64,000 nucleotides of DNA. Origin: an uncultured Clostridium sp. (GTDB lineage Bacteria > Bacillota > Clostridia > TANB77 > CAG-508). The notes under the pieces were generated by a model. It was not told the origin of the DNA. It searched no databases and was given only the letters and a program-made list of their open reading frames with translations. This document shows positions 37,636 through 46,967 of this stretch, one piece after another. Location of the stretch: NCBI GenBank assembly GCA_900553685.1, contig USEI01000002.1, positions 1-64,000 of the forward strand. Reading direction: 5' to 3'. Position 1 is the first letter of the stretch; each line of letters opens with the position of its first letter. The position numbers and the translations under genes were made by a program.

Positions 37636-38559
37636 TTAATAATTATTTATTTTAAATTTAATTGTTACTAATTCGTCTATTTTTTCAAAACCTATTTTTT
37701 CATAAACAGATATTGCTGAACTATTTTGTATATTTACATGCAAAACAATAAATTTATTCTTTTTCAAAAGCTCACTGCATACAGCATACAAACATTTTTT
37801 GGCATACCCTTTGCCTCTAAATTCTTTAGGAGTAATAACTGCTCCTATTGTAGAACCATTTATTTGTTTTCTTACATTTACAACCTGAGTATAAATTTTT
37901 TCTTCCTTTTCATCTGTTAGTATATATGTTCCTTTTTTTAGATATATATTTGCAATTTTTAAAGCTTCTTCATCTGTACAGTCTTCTCTATTATATATAT
38001 CAGAATAAATTTCTTTTACAACGGAAATTAATTTGCTTGGGTCTGATACCTCTTCTTCTAATTTAATCAATTTATCACCCAAATCTAAATCATAACTTTC
38101 CTTTAATTTTTCCAATTTTAATGTATCTGTATAGTGAATTTTAACTTCTTCTTTGTTAACTTTATTTGAATAAAGTGTTGAGATTATATCTAAGTATTCT
38201 CTTTCAATAACAATCTCTTCAAAATTAATATTTAGATCTATAATATTATCTATTAAAAATGAAATTATTTCTGAAGTAACTTCTTTTTTGTTAGGAAAAT
38301 ATACTAATAATCCATTTTTATCATCATCTACTACAAAAATAGCCTGTACCTTTTCTCCATCTTCAATTCTTCCAAGTAACCAATTATTAACTTTCATATC
38401 TTCATGTTCAAGAATAATTCCTATAATTGTTTCATTTTTAGCTTCTTCTTTTAATAAAATTTGCAAATTTTCTTCTAAAAACTTTTCTTTTGTTTCATAC
38501 TTTTTTAATATCATTAATTCTTTTACAATAATAAAATTATTATTTTCTCCTTTTTCCAT
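37636..38559 (-). CDS. GNAT-family N-acetyltransferase with unknown N-terminal domain
   Basis: The C-terminal third is a GNAT acyltransferase with the acetyl-CoA loop in GAVITPKEFRGKGYAKKC near residue 240 and a final NSSAISVYEKIGFEK. The first ~160 residues have a similar alpha/beta pattern and may be a degenerate second GNAT domain. The start at 38559 lacks an obvious ribosome-binding site; an internal ATG is possible. Substrate is unknown. Confidence 0.78.
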   Translation of the reverse strand: MEKGENNNFIIVKELMILKKYETKEKFLEENLQILLKEEAKNETIIGIILEHEDMKVNNWLLGRIEDGEKVQAIFVVDDDKNGLLVYFPNKKEVTSEIISFLIDNIIDLNINFEEIVIEREYLDIISTLYSNKVNKEEVKIHYTDTLKLEKLKESYDLDLGDKLIKLEEEVSDPSKLISVVKEIYSDIYNREDCTDEEALKIANIYLKKGTYILTDEKEEKIYTQVVNVRKQINGSTIGAVITPKEFRGKGYAKKCLYAVCSELLKKNKFIVLHVNIQNSSAISVYEKIGFEKIDELVTIKFKINNY

Positions 38560-38648
38560 TTTTCTATATCATATATTATTTTAAAAATTTTTACAACAAA
38601 ATCTATATTTTTGTTTCATTTCTTAACTTTCACATTCTATAAAAAACT

Positions 38649-38673
38649 AAAAGGGCTATTACTGCCCTTTTAA
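38649..38673 (-). terminator. Terminator after mazF
   Basis: The stem AAAAGGGC/GCCCTTTT with a short loop lies at the end of mazF. Confidence 0.75.
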
Positions 38674-39020
38674 TTTTCTAATCCAAAGCTTATCCCTATA
38701 GCATTATTTACTTTGCTCATAACATTAGAATCGTTAATATGACCGATTTTTTCTTTAAGTCTACTTTTATCTATAGTTCTAATCTGCTCTGTTAAAACAA
38801 CAGAATCAGCTTTCAATCCATTGTTATCAGATCCTATTTCTATATGAGTTGGTAACTTGTTTTTACCAGTTTGTGAAGTAATTGCAGCTGCTATAACTGT
38901 TGGACTATATTTATTTCCAGTATCATTTTGTATTATTAGAACTGGTCTAATTCCTCCTTGTTCAGAACCAACTACTGGACTTAAATCCGCATAAAACATA
39001 TCTCCTCTTTTTATTACCAT
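38670..39020 (-). CDS. mazF: MazF/PemK-type mRNA interferase
   Basis: The motifs [30 protein letters not shown] and [14 protein letters not shown] are diagnostic for the MazF/EndoA endoribonuclease that cuts mRNA at short sequences. The 116-residue length is standard. No antitoxin gene lies directly upstream; the gerS-like gene does. In clostridia gerS, alr and mazF often lie near each other, which would explain this order. ATG follows GGAGAG. Confidence 0.94.
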   Translation of the reverse strand: MVIKRGDMFYADLSPVVGSEQGGIRPVLIIQNDTGNKYSPTVIAAAITSQTGKNKLPTHIEIGSDNNGLKADSVVLTEQIRTIDKSRLKEKIGHINDSNVMSKVNNAIGISFGLEN

Positions 39021-39074
39021 AACTTTCTCTCCTATTAAATTTGCATATAGAATAGAATTGTTGTAATATTAAAA

Positions 39075-39674
39075 TTATTTAATTTTTATATCATTATATA
39101 TTATGCTAATACAAGTTTTTTTGGTATTATCTTTAATTATTAATTGTCTTGGAACTCCTGATATTTTATCTACATGTAACTCTTTATATTTTATATATGT
39201 ACTTTTGCTACTATCTAATTTTACTTCAAAAATTAATTCATCATTTTCTTCATAAATCTTAGAAGTATTTTTTTTATAATCTTCTATAAATACATTTAAA
39301 AATAATGAATTATTTAGTAAAAACTCATATTGGTCATATATTTTTTCCATGTTTAATTTAGTATTTCTTATAATTAATTTATTAGAAATATTTTCAATTT
39401 CTAATCCTTTTATATTTTCTGGTTCATCTACGATTTGTATACTTTTTTCATCGTTTACTATTTGATACATCTTATAATAATTTTCATTTTTGTTACTAAT
39501 TACTTTTACATCAATATTTGCTTCATATTCATTTGTTTTATTTATAATATTATCAACAATTTCATCTTGACTTCTATTGATATTATTACCTAAAATAAAA
39601 AAAATATAATAAAAAATAAAAAAAATTGTAATACAAATAAGAACAAAAATTAACAGTAATTTTTTTGATTTCAT
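39075..39674 (-). CDS. GerS-like membrane-anchored protein
   Basis: A 199-residue protein with an N-terminal hydrophobic helix and an outer domain of LolA-like beta pattern (NEYEANIDVKVISNKNENYYKMYQ; GVPRQLIIKD). In clostridia, GerS is a lipoprotein needed for cortex degradation during germination and resembles this fold. Here no lipobox Cys is visible, so it would be held by its helix rather than by lipid. It lies directly upstream of mazF on the same strand. Confidence 0.6.
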   Translation of the reverse strand: MKSKKLLLIFVLICITIFFIFYYIFFILGNNINRSQDEIVDNIINKTNEYEANIDVKVISNKNENYYKMYQIVNDEKSIQIVDEPENIKGLEIENISNKLIIRNTKLNMEKIYDQYEFLLNNSLFLNVFIEDYKKNTSKIYEENDELIFEVKLDSSKSTYIKYKELHVDKISGVPRQLIIKDNTKKTCISIIYNDIKIK

Positions 39675-39782
39675 ATATACTCCTCAAAATTCGATTTTAT
39701 TTTTCTAGTAATTTTACTACTTAAATCTATTATCAAATTTCAAGTTGTATGACTTATTTTTATTTAAAATTTTAAGCAAATA

Positions 39783-39808
39783 AAAAGCGCTGATTTTATC
39801 AGCGCTTA
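39783..39808 (-). terminator. Terminator after dusB
   Basis: The stem AAGCGCTGAT/ATCAGCGCTT with TTT loop lies just beyond the dusB stop. Confidence 0.85.
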
Positions 39809-39827
39809 AACTATTCGTTTCTAAATT

Positions 39828-40808
39828 TTAAATATTTTCTGTAAAATATTCTTTTAAAACCTTTCTAAAATCTTCTGCAGTTTCTATAGTATTTACTTTA
39901 TTTCTTATTATTGTTGCATTAGTCATTCCTTTTACATACCAAGATATATGCTTTCTTATTTCTCTAGTTGCTGTATATTCTCCTTTATCTTTTAACAATA
40001 ACTCAAAATGTTCTAGAATTATTTTATATTTTTCTAAATCTGATATTTCTGGCATTTTTTCATTATTTTTTAAAAAATACTCAATTTTTCTAAAGATCCA
40101 AGGAGCTCCTAAAGAAGCCCTTCCTATCATTATTCCATCTACTCCTGTTTGTTCAAACATTTTTAAAGCATCTTCTTCTGATTTTATGTCTCCATTTCCA
40201 ATTACAGGAATTTTGACTGCTTCTTTTACTCGTTTTATTATATCCCAATCTGCTATTCCAGAATAAAATTCATCTCTTGTTCTTCCATGTATAATAATTG
40301 CATTGGCTCCAGTTTTTTCAATTATTTTAGCAGCTTCAACTGCTACAATATTATTTTTATCCCATCCTTTTCTTATTTTTACAGTTACTGGTTTTGTAGA
40401 ATTCTCAACTACTTTTTTTACTATTTGTTCTACCAATTCTAAATTTAATAGTAGTCTACTCCCGTCACCATTTTTTACTACTTTTGGTGCTGGACACCCC
40501 ATATTTACATCTAAAATATCTGTATAGTCACACATAAATTTAGCTGCTTGTCCCATAATTTCTGGATCGTTACCAAAAATTTGCATTGAAATAGGTCTTT
40601 TTTCATTATTAGATTTTATCATATTTAATGTCTTTTCATCTTTATAGCAAATTGCTCTACTACTTACCATTTCATTACATACAAGTCCCGGATTACCATA
40701 TTTTTTACAAATAATTCTAAAAGGTAAATCTGTTACTCCTGCCATTGGTGCTAATATTATATTGTTTTCTAGTTCTACATTCCCTATTTTTATTTTTTTT
40801 AAGTACAT
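39828..40808 (-). CDS. dusB: tRNA-dihydrouridine synthase B
   Basis: The opening NNIILAPMAGVTDLPFR, NMGCPAPKVVKNGDGSRLLLN with the catalytic Cys near residue 95, and IHGRTRDEFYSG near residue 165 are typical of Dus flavoproteins. The FMN-binding IGNGDIKS comes later. It reduces specific uridines in tRNA D-loops. I start it at 40808 after AAAGGAA; a longer frame overlaps rodA. It is the last gene behind rodA, minE and minD on the same strand. Confidence 0.93.
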   Translation of the reverse strand: MYLKKIKIGNVELENNIILAPMAGVTDLPFRIICKKYGNPGLVCNEMVSSRAICYKDEKTLNMIKSNNEKRPISMQIFGNDPEIMGQAAKFMCDYTDILDVNMGCPAPKVVKNGDGSRLLLNLELVEQIVKKVVENSTKPVTVKIRKGWDKNNIVAVEAAKIIEKTGANAIIIHGRTRDEFYSGIADWDIIKRVKEAVKIPVIGNGDIKSEEDALKMFEQTGVDGIMIGRASLGAPWIFRKIEYFLKNNEKMPEISDLEKYKIILEHFELLLKDKGEYTATREIRKHISWYVKGMTNATIIRNKVNTIETAEDFRKVLKEYFTENI

Positions 40809-40861
40809 TATTTTATTCCTTTTCTTTATAATACAAAAATTTGTTGAACAATGATTTCTCA

Positions 40862-41968
40862 CTATTCAACAAAAATTGCTTTCTGTCTTCTACTACTAAT
40901 ATTTAATAATAAACCTATACATATAAAGTTCGTAACAAGCGAACTTCCTCCATAACTTACAAAAGGAAGTGGTATTCCAGTTATTGGCAATAGTCCTATT
41001 GTCATTCCTATATTTTCTGCCATGTGAAAGAAAAATATTCCAGCAATTCCTATTGCAATATATGAACCTATATTGTCTTTGGCAGTTTTTGCTATATATA
41101 CTGATTTTGTAACCAATACTATATATAAAATTGTAATTGCTCCTGTTGCAATAAATCCCATTTCTTCTCCTATAACAGAAAAAATAAAGTCTGTTGTCTT
41201 AGGATATAAGAAACCTAATTGTGTTTGATTTCCTTTAAACAATCCCATACCAAACACTTCTCCAGCTCCTATCGCTAATTTGGATTGAGTTATATTATAA
41301 CCAGCACCTCTTGGGTCTAATTCTGGATTTAAAAAAACTTGAATCCTTTTTATAGCATAATCTGGTAAGTTATTGTATATTATTGGTATTGCTATTGCAA
41401 TTAATATACAAGCTATTAAAATATATTTTTTATCAATTCCAGCTGTAAATAGTATAAATAAAATAGCCATTATATACGCCATAGCTGTTCCATTATCTGG
41501 CTCCATTATTATTAAAGCTACTGGTAATATGGCAAAAAATAAATATATAAGAAGTTTCCAAAATCTGTTTATTTCTCTTCTACCTCTTATTTGTAATTTA
41601 TTCATTAAAAATGCTAAAAATAATATTGTTACAATTTTTCCAAGCTCTGATGGTTGAAAGCTAAATGATTCACTAAATTTAAACCAACTTCTTGCTCCAC
41701 TTATAGGTTCTGTAAATAAAACCCCTATTAGTAATCCTATAATAATTATATATGCCAAAGTTGAAAATCTTGTAATAATATTATAATCAATTGTTGAAGC
41801 TAAAATTAAAAATGGAATACTTATAAAAATCCATTGAACTTGTTTTTTAAACTCTACATATTCCGTGCTTTGAGTAGCTGAAAATAATGCAACTAGTCCT
41901 ATTGCAACCAACATAACACTCACAATAAGGATTGTCCATTCTGTATTTTTAAGTAATTTTTTTCCCAT
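40862..41968 (-). CDS. rodA: Rod shape-determining glycosyltransferase RodA
   Basis: About ten membrane helices and SEDS-family motifs are visible (GARSWFKF near residue 90, PKTTDFIFSVIGEEMGF near 255, and the final PLPFVSYGGSSLV). RodA is the peptidoglycan polymerase of the elongasome. The length of 368 residues is closer to RodA than to FtsW, which is often longer, but I separate them only by context: minD and minE lie upstream as in rodA-min clusters. ATG follows GGAG. Confidence 0.88.
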   Translation of the reverse strand: MGKKLLKNTEWTILIVSVMLVAIGLVALFSATQSTEYVEFKKQVQWIFISIPFLILASTIDYNIITRFSTLAYIIIIGLLIGVLFTEPISGARSWFKFSESFSFQPSELGKIVTILFLAFLMNKLQIRGRREINRFWKLLIYLFFAILPVALIIMEPDNGTAMAYIMAILFILFTAGIDKKYILIACILIAIAIPIIYNNLPDYAIKRIQVFLNPELDPRGAGYNITQSKLAIGAGEVFGMGLFKGNQTQLGFLYPKTTDFIFSVIGEEMGFIATGAITILYIVLVTKSVYIAKTAKDNIGSYIAIGIAGIFFFHMAENIGMTIGLLPITGIPLPFVSYGGSSLVTNFICIGLLLNISSRRQKAIFVE

Positions 41969-41980
41969 TCAAATAAACTC

Positions 41981-42691
41981 CTAATTTTTCTTTTTACGTT
42001 TATCTTTTGATTTTTGATTATTGTTTTTTGAATTATGATTTTTAGATGTATTACTTGCATTTTCTTTTGATTCTTCTTTTTCCTTTTCTCTATCTGCCGC
42101 TTCTGCTGCTTTCAACAAATCATCAAAAGTTACATCATCGTCATCGTCATCATCATCAACTTCTTCAAATAACTCTTTTACTTCTTCCTCTTCATCCTCA
42201 TTATGATTTTCTTCTAAATTTTCTTCTTGGATATTTTTAGTTTCATAACTTTCTGAAAGTTCTATAACTTTTGTTTTTTCCTCTTTCTCCTCTTCTTTTT
42301 CATTATTTTCATCTTTATTTTCTTTTACTGGTAGCCCCATTTCTTTATTGAAATCTACACCTTTAAACTCTTTTATTTTTTCTGCCATCATATCATTTTT
42401 TATATTTACTATTGGAATATTTGCAAATAATGAAGGGGCTCCATTTGTTCCATCTTCGTTTTCTAAATTTGTAAGTCTAACATCTATCGCTTCTTCATCA
42501 ACTACAATATATTTTTTTATTACATCTATTATTTCTTGTTTCATAAGTTCCAAAAAATCTGCTGATACATTTGCTCTATCTTGCATTAAAACTAAGTGTA
42601 ATCTTTCCTTTGCAGCATCTTTTGACCCTAATTCTTTTTGTTGTTCAGTTTTTACCATTCTTTTGAAAAAATGCCCTATATTTTCAAACAT
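41981..42691 (-). CDS. minE: MinE with a long acidic C-terminal extension
   Basis: Residues 1-90 match MinE (ERLHLVLMQDRANVSADFLELMKQEIIDVIKKYIVVDEEAIDVRL), the topological factor that stimulates MinD ATPase and shapes the MinCD gradient. Typical MinE ends here. This protein continues for about 145 residues with a very acidic stretch (a run of eight Asp near residue 186) and a Lys/Asn-rich end. It sits between minD and rodA with a GGAGG start signal. No minC is in the window. Confidence 0.9.
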   Translation of the reverse strand: MFENIGHFFKRMVKTEQQKELGSKDAAKERLHLVLMQDRANVSADFLELMKQEIIDVIKKYIVVDEEAIDVRLTNLENEDGTNGAPSLFANIPIVNIKNDMMAEKIKEFKGVDFNKEMGLPVKENKDENNEKEEEKEEKTKVIELSESYETKNIQEENLEENHNEDEEEEVKELFEEVDDDDDDDDVTFDDLLKAAEAADREKEKEESKENASNTSKNHNSKNNNQKSKDKRKKKN

Positions 42692-42718
42692 TATTTATCT
42701 TTACCTCCAAATTTGTAT

Positions 42719-43513
42719 CTATGCTTTTCCAAATAAACTTTTTAATCTAGCCCAAAAACCTGTTTCTTTTCCAGGTACTGTAACTTCTATATTTTCTCCT
42801 AGTAATCTTCTTGAAATTTCTAAGTAAGCTTTACCTGATGGAGCTTTTTTATTAGAAATAACAGGCTCTCCTTTATTAGTTTGAGAAATAATATTTTCAT
42901 CATCTGGTACAACACCAATTAAGTCTATTGCTAATAAATCAACTATATCGTTAACATCCATCATCTCGCCTTTTCTTACCATACTTGGTCTTAATCTATT
43001 AACAATTAATTCTGGATTTTTTATTTCTGAAGCTTCTAATAAACCTATAATTCTATCAGCATCTCTTATAGCTGATATTTCAGCTGTTGTTACTACTAAT
43101 GCTCTATCTGCTCCGGCAATAGCATTTTTAAATCCTTGTTCAATTCCAGCAGGGCAATCTATTAATATGTAATCAAACTCTTCTTTTAGTTTTTCTATCA
43201 GACCTTTAATTTGTTCCTCATTAATAGCTGTTTTATCTTTAGTTTGTGCTGCTGGAAGTAAAAAAAGTTCTTTAAATCTCTTGTCTTTTATTAGAGCTTG
43301 TCTTAATTTACATTTTTCTTCTATTACATCTACTATGTCATATACTATTCTATTTTCAAGTCCTAAAACAACATCTAGATTTCTAAGTCCTATATCTGTA
43401 TCTACTAAAGCTACTTTTTTACCAGCTAAAGCAAGGGCAGAACCTAAGTTGGCTGTTGTTGTTGTTTTTCCAACTCCACCTTTTCCTGATGTAATAACGA
43501 TTACTTCTCCCAT
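42719..43513 (-). CDS. minD: Septum site-determining ATPase MinD
   Basis: The deviant Walker A SGKGGVGKTTTTANLG, the switch region DTDIGLRNLDVVLGLENR and IDCPAGIEQGF mark MinD. The C-terminal amphipathic membrane-targeting helix is FWARLKSLFGK. With 264 residues the length is standard. MinD places the division inhibitor MinC at the poles and oscillates with MinE. ATG follows AAAGGAGG. Confidence 0.96.
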   Translation of the reverse strand: MGEVIVITSGKGGVGKTTTTANLGSALALAGKKVALVDTDIGLRNLDVVLGLENRIVYDIVDVIEEKCKLRQALIKDKRFKELFLLPAAQTKDKTAINEEQIKGLIEKLKEEFDYILIDCPAGIEQGFKNAIAGADRALVVTTAEISAIRDADRIIGLLEASEIKNPELIVNRLRPSMVRKGEMMDVNDIVDLLAIDLIGVVPDDENIISQTNKGEPVISNKKAPSGKAYLEISRRLLGENIEVTVPGKETGFWARLKSLFGKA

Positions 43514-43662
43514 TAAATTTCCTCCTTTAAAACTATTACCCTCTTAACTTAACTTTTTAAACATATATATATTATATGTTTTTTATTAAAAAGTCAATGA
43601 ATATGATAACATTTTTGTAATATTTTTGTAATAAATTTTCTTTAAAACTGACCATCCGTATA

Positions 43663-43691
43663 TTGACTTTAATTTCTAAAAACTATATACT
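43663..43691 (+). promoter_or_regulatory. Promoter of the 2-oxoacid:ferredoxin oxidoreductase operon
   Basis: TTGACT at 43663-43668 and TATACT at 43686-43691, 17 bp apart, lie about 85 bp upstream of the first gene. Confidence 0.7.
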
Positions 43692-43775
43692 GTAACTACA
43701 AATTAGTTATGTTTTATAAAATTTTAGACAAAATATTAATACAAACATAAATAATATTTTAGATAGGAGGTTACT

Positions 43776-44354
43776 ATGAGTAATTTAATCGAAATCAGAT
43801 GGCATGGTAGAGGCGGTCAAGGTGCTAAAACAGCTTCACTTCTTCTAGCAGATGCAGCCTTCAACACTGGTAAATATATTCAAGGTTTTCCTGAATATGG
43901 ACCAGAAAGAATGGGTGCCCCTATTACAGCTTATAACCGTATTAGTGATACACCTATAACAGTTCATTCAAATATTTATGAGCCAGATTATGTTGTTGTT
44001 GTTGATGACACACTTCTAGAATGCGTAGATGTTACAGCAGGTCTTAAATCAACAGGAGCAATAATAATTAATACTACAAAAGATAATGATGAACTAAAAA
44101 AATTATTAAAAGGTTATTCAGGAGACATTTACAAAATTGATGCAAGAAAAGTGTCAATGGAAACATTGGGAAAATATTTTCCAAATACTCCAATGCTTGC
44201 AGCAGTTGTAAAAGTTAGTGGAATTATGTCTGATGAAGCATTCTTAGAAGATATGGTTGGTTCTTTCAAACATAAATTTGCTAAAAAACCTGAAGTTATT
44301 GATGGAAATATGAAAGCTTTAGAAATGGCTTTAAAAGAAGTTACTAAAGTTTAG
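43776..44354 (+). CDS. porG: 2-oxoacid:ferredoxin oxidoreductase, gamma subunit
   Basis: IRWHGRGGQGAKTASLLLADAA at the N-terminus is the standard gamma-subunit motif, and PEYGPERMGAPITAYNRIS follows. First gene of a four-gene operon encoding a pyruvate-type oxidoreductase that makes acetyl-CoA, CO2 and reduced ferredoxin. The substrate, pyruvate rather than another 2-oxoacid, is inferred from overall likeness. ATG follows AGGAGG. Confidence 0.92.
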   Translation: MSNLIEIRWHGRGGQGAKTASLLLADAAFNTGKYIQGFPEYGPERMGAPITAYNRISDTPITVHSNIYEPDYVVVVDDTLLECVDVTAGLKSTGAIIINTTKDNDELKKLLKGYSGDIYKIDARKVSMETLGKYFPNTPMLAAVVKVSGIMSDEAFLEDMVGSFKHKFAKKPEVIDGNMKALEMALKEVTKV

Positions 44355-44368
44355 AAAGGAGCTTATTT

Positions 44369-44659
44369 ATGACAGAGGACAAATTAAACCCAAATACACC
44401 TATGGAAGATCTTACAATAGGTGGAAATATTTATACAGCCGGAAATGCAAAAGAATTTAAAACTGGAGATTGGCGTTCTTCAAAGCCTGTTTTTATTCCA
44501 GAACTTTGCAAACAATGTGGACTTTGCTTCCCTGTTTGCCCTGAAGATGCTATTCCAGTAAATAAAGATTTAAAAAGAGGAGATTTCAATTATGATGCTT
44601 GTAAAGGATGCGGAGTTTGTGCTAAAGTATGTCCTTTTAAAGCTATTGAAATGAAATAA
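44369..44659 (+). CDS. porD: 2-oxoacid:ferredoxin oxidoreductase, delta (ferredoxin) subunit
   Basis: Two 4Fe-4S motifs are complete: CKQCGLCFPVCPEDA and CKGCGVCAKVCPFKA. The 96-residue protein passes electrons from the thiamine site to ferredoxin. Separated by 14 bp from the gamma subunit gene, with GAAAGGAG before ATG. Confidence 0.95.
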   Translation: MTEDKLNPNTPMEDLTIGGNIYTAGNAKEFKTGDWRSSKPVFIPELCKQCGLCFPVCPEDAIPVNKDLKRGDFNYDACKGCGVCAKVCPFKAIEMK

Positions 44660-44692
44660 CTAAAAATTATTGATAGAAAGGAAATAAAAATT

Positions 44693-45877
44693 ATGGGAAT
44701 TAGAGAAAGATTAAGTGGTAATGAAGCTGCTGCTATTGCAATGAAACAAATTAATCCAGATGTTGTTGCTGCTTTTCCTATCACACCTTCAACAGAAATA
44801 CCTCAATATTTTTCAAGTTTTGTAAGTAACGGACAAGTAGATACAGAATTTGTTGCTGTTGAAAGTGAACATAGTGCTATGAGTGCCTGTATTGGTGCTG
44901 AAGCTGCAGGTGCTAGAGCAATGACAGCTACTTCTGCAAATGGTTTATCTTTAATGTGGGAAATGATTTATATAGCCTCAAGTTTAAGATTACCAATAGT
45001 AATGTCATTAGTTAATAGAGCAGTTTCAGGTCCTTTAAATATTCATAATGATCATTCAGATGCTATGGGAGTTAGAGATGCAGGATGGATAATGTTATTT
45101 TCTGAAAATAATCAAGAAGCTTATGACAATTTATTAATGGCTCACAGAATTGCTGAAAATAAAGATGTCTTACTACCTTTAATGGTATGTCAAGATGGAT
45201 TTATAACATCACATTCAATAGAAAATATTGAGCTATTAGAAGATGACAAAGTAAAGGCTTTTGTTGGAAAATATAAACCAGAACACTATTTATTAAATGA
45301 CAAAGAACCAATAGCAGTTGGACCTTTAGATGTTCAAAGTTATCTTTTTGAACATAAAGCTCAACAAGCTGAAGCTATGAAAAGAGCAAAAAAAGTTATT
45401 TTAGAAGTTTCAAAAGAATTTGAAGAATTAACTGGAAGAAAATATGAATTCTTTGAAAAATATAAAATGGAAGACAGTGAATTTGTAATAGTTTGTATGA
45501 ACTCTACTGCTGGAACTGCAAAAGCTGCCATTGACGAATTAAGAGCTCAGGGCATTAAAGCAGGTCTATTAAAAATCAGAATGTTTAGACCTTTCCCAGC
45601 AGAAGAAGTAGCAGACAGCTTAAAAAATGCAAAGGCAATAGCTGTTTTAGATAAGGCTGATTCTTTAAATGGTGTAGGTGGAGCATTATTTGAAGATGTA
45701 GTTTCTGGAATGTATGTATCAAATATCCATGTTCCAACTGTAAACTATGTTTATGGAATTGGTGGTAGAGATACAACAGTTAATGAAATAAAACAAGTAT
45801 ATACAGATTTAGCAAAAATTGCCGAAACTGGTGATATTGGTGATCCATATAGATATTTAGGACTAAGAAGAAAATAA
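44693..45877 (+). CDS. porA: 2-oxoacid:ferredoxin oxidoreductase, alpha subunit
   Basis: A 394-residue alpha subunit with the start GNEAAAIAMKQINPDVVAAFPITPSTEI and the domain around AVESEHSAMSACIGAEAAGARAMTATSANGL. These are the substrate and thiamine pyrophosphate contact regions. The C-terminal transketolase-like domain ends in VYGIGGRDTTVNE. Length and order (gamma, delta, alpha, beta) fit the four-subunit pyruvate form found in many anaerobes. Confidence 0.94.
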   Translation: MGIRERLSGNEAAAIAMKQINPDVVAAFPITPSTEIPQYFSSFVSNGQVDTEFVAVESEHSAMSACIGAEAAGARAMTATSANGLSLMWEMIYIASSLRLPIVMSLVNRAVSGPLNIHNDHSDAMGVRDAGWIMLFSENNQEAYDNLLMAHRIAENKDVLLPLMVCQDGFITSHSIENIELLEDDKVKAFVGKYKPEHYLLNDKEPIAVGPLDVQSYLFEHKAQQAEAMKRAKKVILEVSKEFEELTGRKYEFFEKYKMEDSEFVIVCMNSTAGTAKAAIDELRAQGIKAGLLKIRMFRPFPAEEVADSLKNAKAIAVLDKADSLNGVGGALFEDVVSGMYVSNIHVPTVNYVYGIGGRDTTVNEIKQVYTDLAKIAETGDIGDPYRYLGLRRK

Positions 45878-45934
45878 AATATAAATAATTATTTAATTTA
45901 AAAAGTTAAATTAAATATAGAAAGGATGATAAAA

Positions 45935-46894
45935 ATGGCATATAATCATAAAGAGGTAGTTGCAAATAAACCTTCAAGATTTACTTCTGGTCACAGAATG
46001 TGTGCAGGATGTGGAGCACCAGCTGTTGCTAGAATGATTTTAAGAGCTTTAAAACCAGAAGACCACGCAGTTATTGCAGGTGCTACAGGTTGTATGGAAG
46101 TTTCTACTTTTATTTACCCTTATACATCTTGGACTGATTCATTTATTCATACTGCTTTTGAATGTGCTGGTGCTACTTTAAGTGGTGTTGAAGCAGCATA
46201 TAAATCTATGAAACGTCAAGGTAAACTACCAGAAAATAAAGATACAAAATTTATAGCATTTGGTGGAGATGGTGGAACTTATGATATAGGACTTCAAAGC
46301 TTATCTGGAGCAATGGAAAGAGGTCATGATATGGTTTATGTATGTTATGATAATGGAGCATATATGAACACAGGTATTCAACGTTCTTCTGCAACACCTA
46401 AATTTGCAGATACAACAACAACTCCAGCGGGAACAGTAGTTCCAGGAAAAATGCAATCTCGTAAAGATTTAGCAAAAATAATGGTAGGTCATCACCTTCC
46501 TTATGTTGGACAAACAATTGCTCTTGCTAATTATAAAGATTTATATGAAAAAGCTGAAAAAGCAATATATACAGAAGGACCATGTTTCTTAAATGTACTT
46601 GCTCCTTGTCCAAGAGGTTGGGGATATAATACAGAAGATTTAATGCAAATAAATAAACTTGCAGTAGATACTTGCTATTGGCCTTTATATGAGGTTATTG
46701 ATGGAGTTTATAAAATAACTTATAAGCCTGCAAAAAAACTTCCAATAGAAGAATTCTTAAGACCACAAAAAAGATTTAAACATATGTTTAAACCAGGAAA
46801 TGAATGGATGATCGAAGAATTCCAAAAAGAAGTTGACGCAAGATGGCAAGAATTATTAGACTTAGAAGAAATGACAAATAAGAAAGACGCTTAA
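45935..46894 (+). CDS. porB: 2-oxoacid:ferredoxin oxidoreductase, beta subunit
   Basis: The thiamine-binding core is visible with FGGDGGTYDIGLQSLSGAMERGHD near residue 115 and the CAGCGAP cluster ligand near the N-terminus. Cys at residues 22 and 25 and two later Cys could bind the 4Fe-4S cluster. I start at ATG 45935, eight bases after the ribosome-binding site; the ATG three codons earlier is too close. Last gene of the operon, followed by a terminator. Confidence 0.94.
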   Translation: MAYNHKEVVANKPSRFTSGHRMCAGCGAPAVARMILRALKPEDHAVIAGATGCMEVSTFIYPYTSWTDSFIHTAFECAGATLSGVEAAYKSMKRQGKLPENKDTKFIAFGGDGGTYDIGLQSLSGAMERGHDMVYVCYDNGAYMNTGIQRSSATPKFADTTTTPAGTVVPGKMQSRKDLAKIMVGHHLPYVGQTIALANYKDLYEKAEKAIYTEGPCFLNVLAPCPRGWGYNTEDLMQINKLAVDTCYWPLYEVIDGVYKITYKPAKKLPIEEFLRPQKRFKHMFKPGNEWMIEEFQKEVDARWQELLDLEEMTNKKDA

Positions 46895-46931
46895 AAAAAT
46901 TTTTTAATTTAATTTTTAAAAGTAAATAAAT

Positions 46932-46967
46932 GAAAACTGAGATTTTTTAATACTTCTCAGTTTTTAT
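46932..46967 (+). terminator. Terminator of the por operon
   Basis: AAACTGAGA and TCTCAGTTTTT pair across ~12 bases, followed by a T run, about 40 bp after porB. Confidence 0.75.

Noticed and set aside
43281..43547. Plus-strand frame over minD
   Set aside because: Antisense shadow of minD with no start signal.
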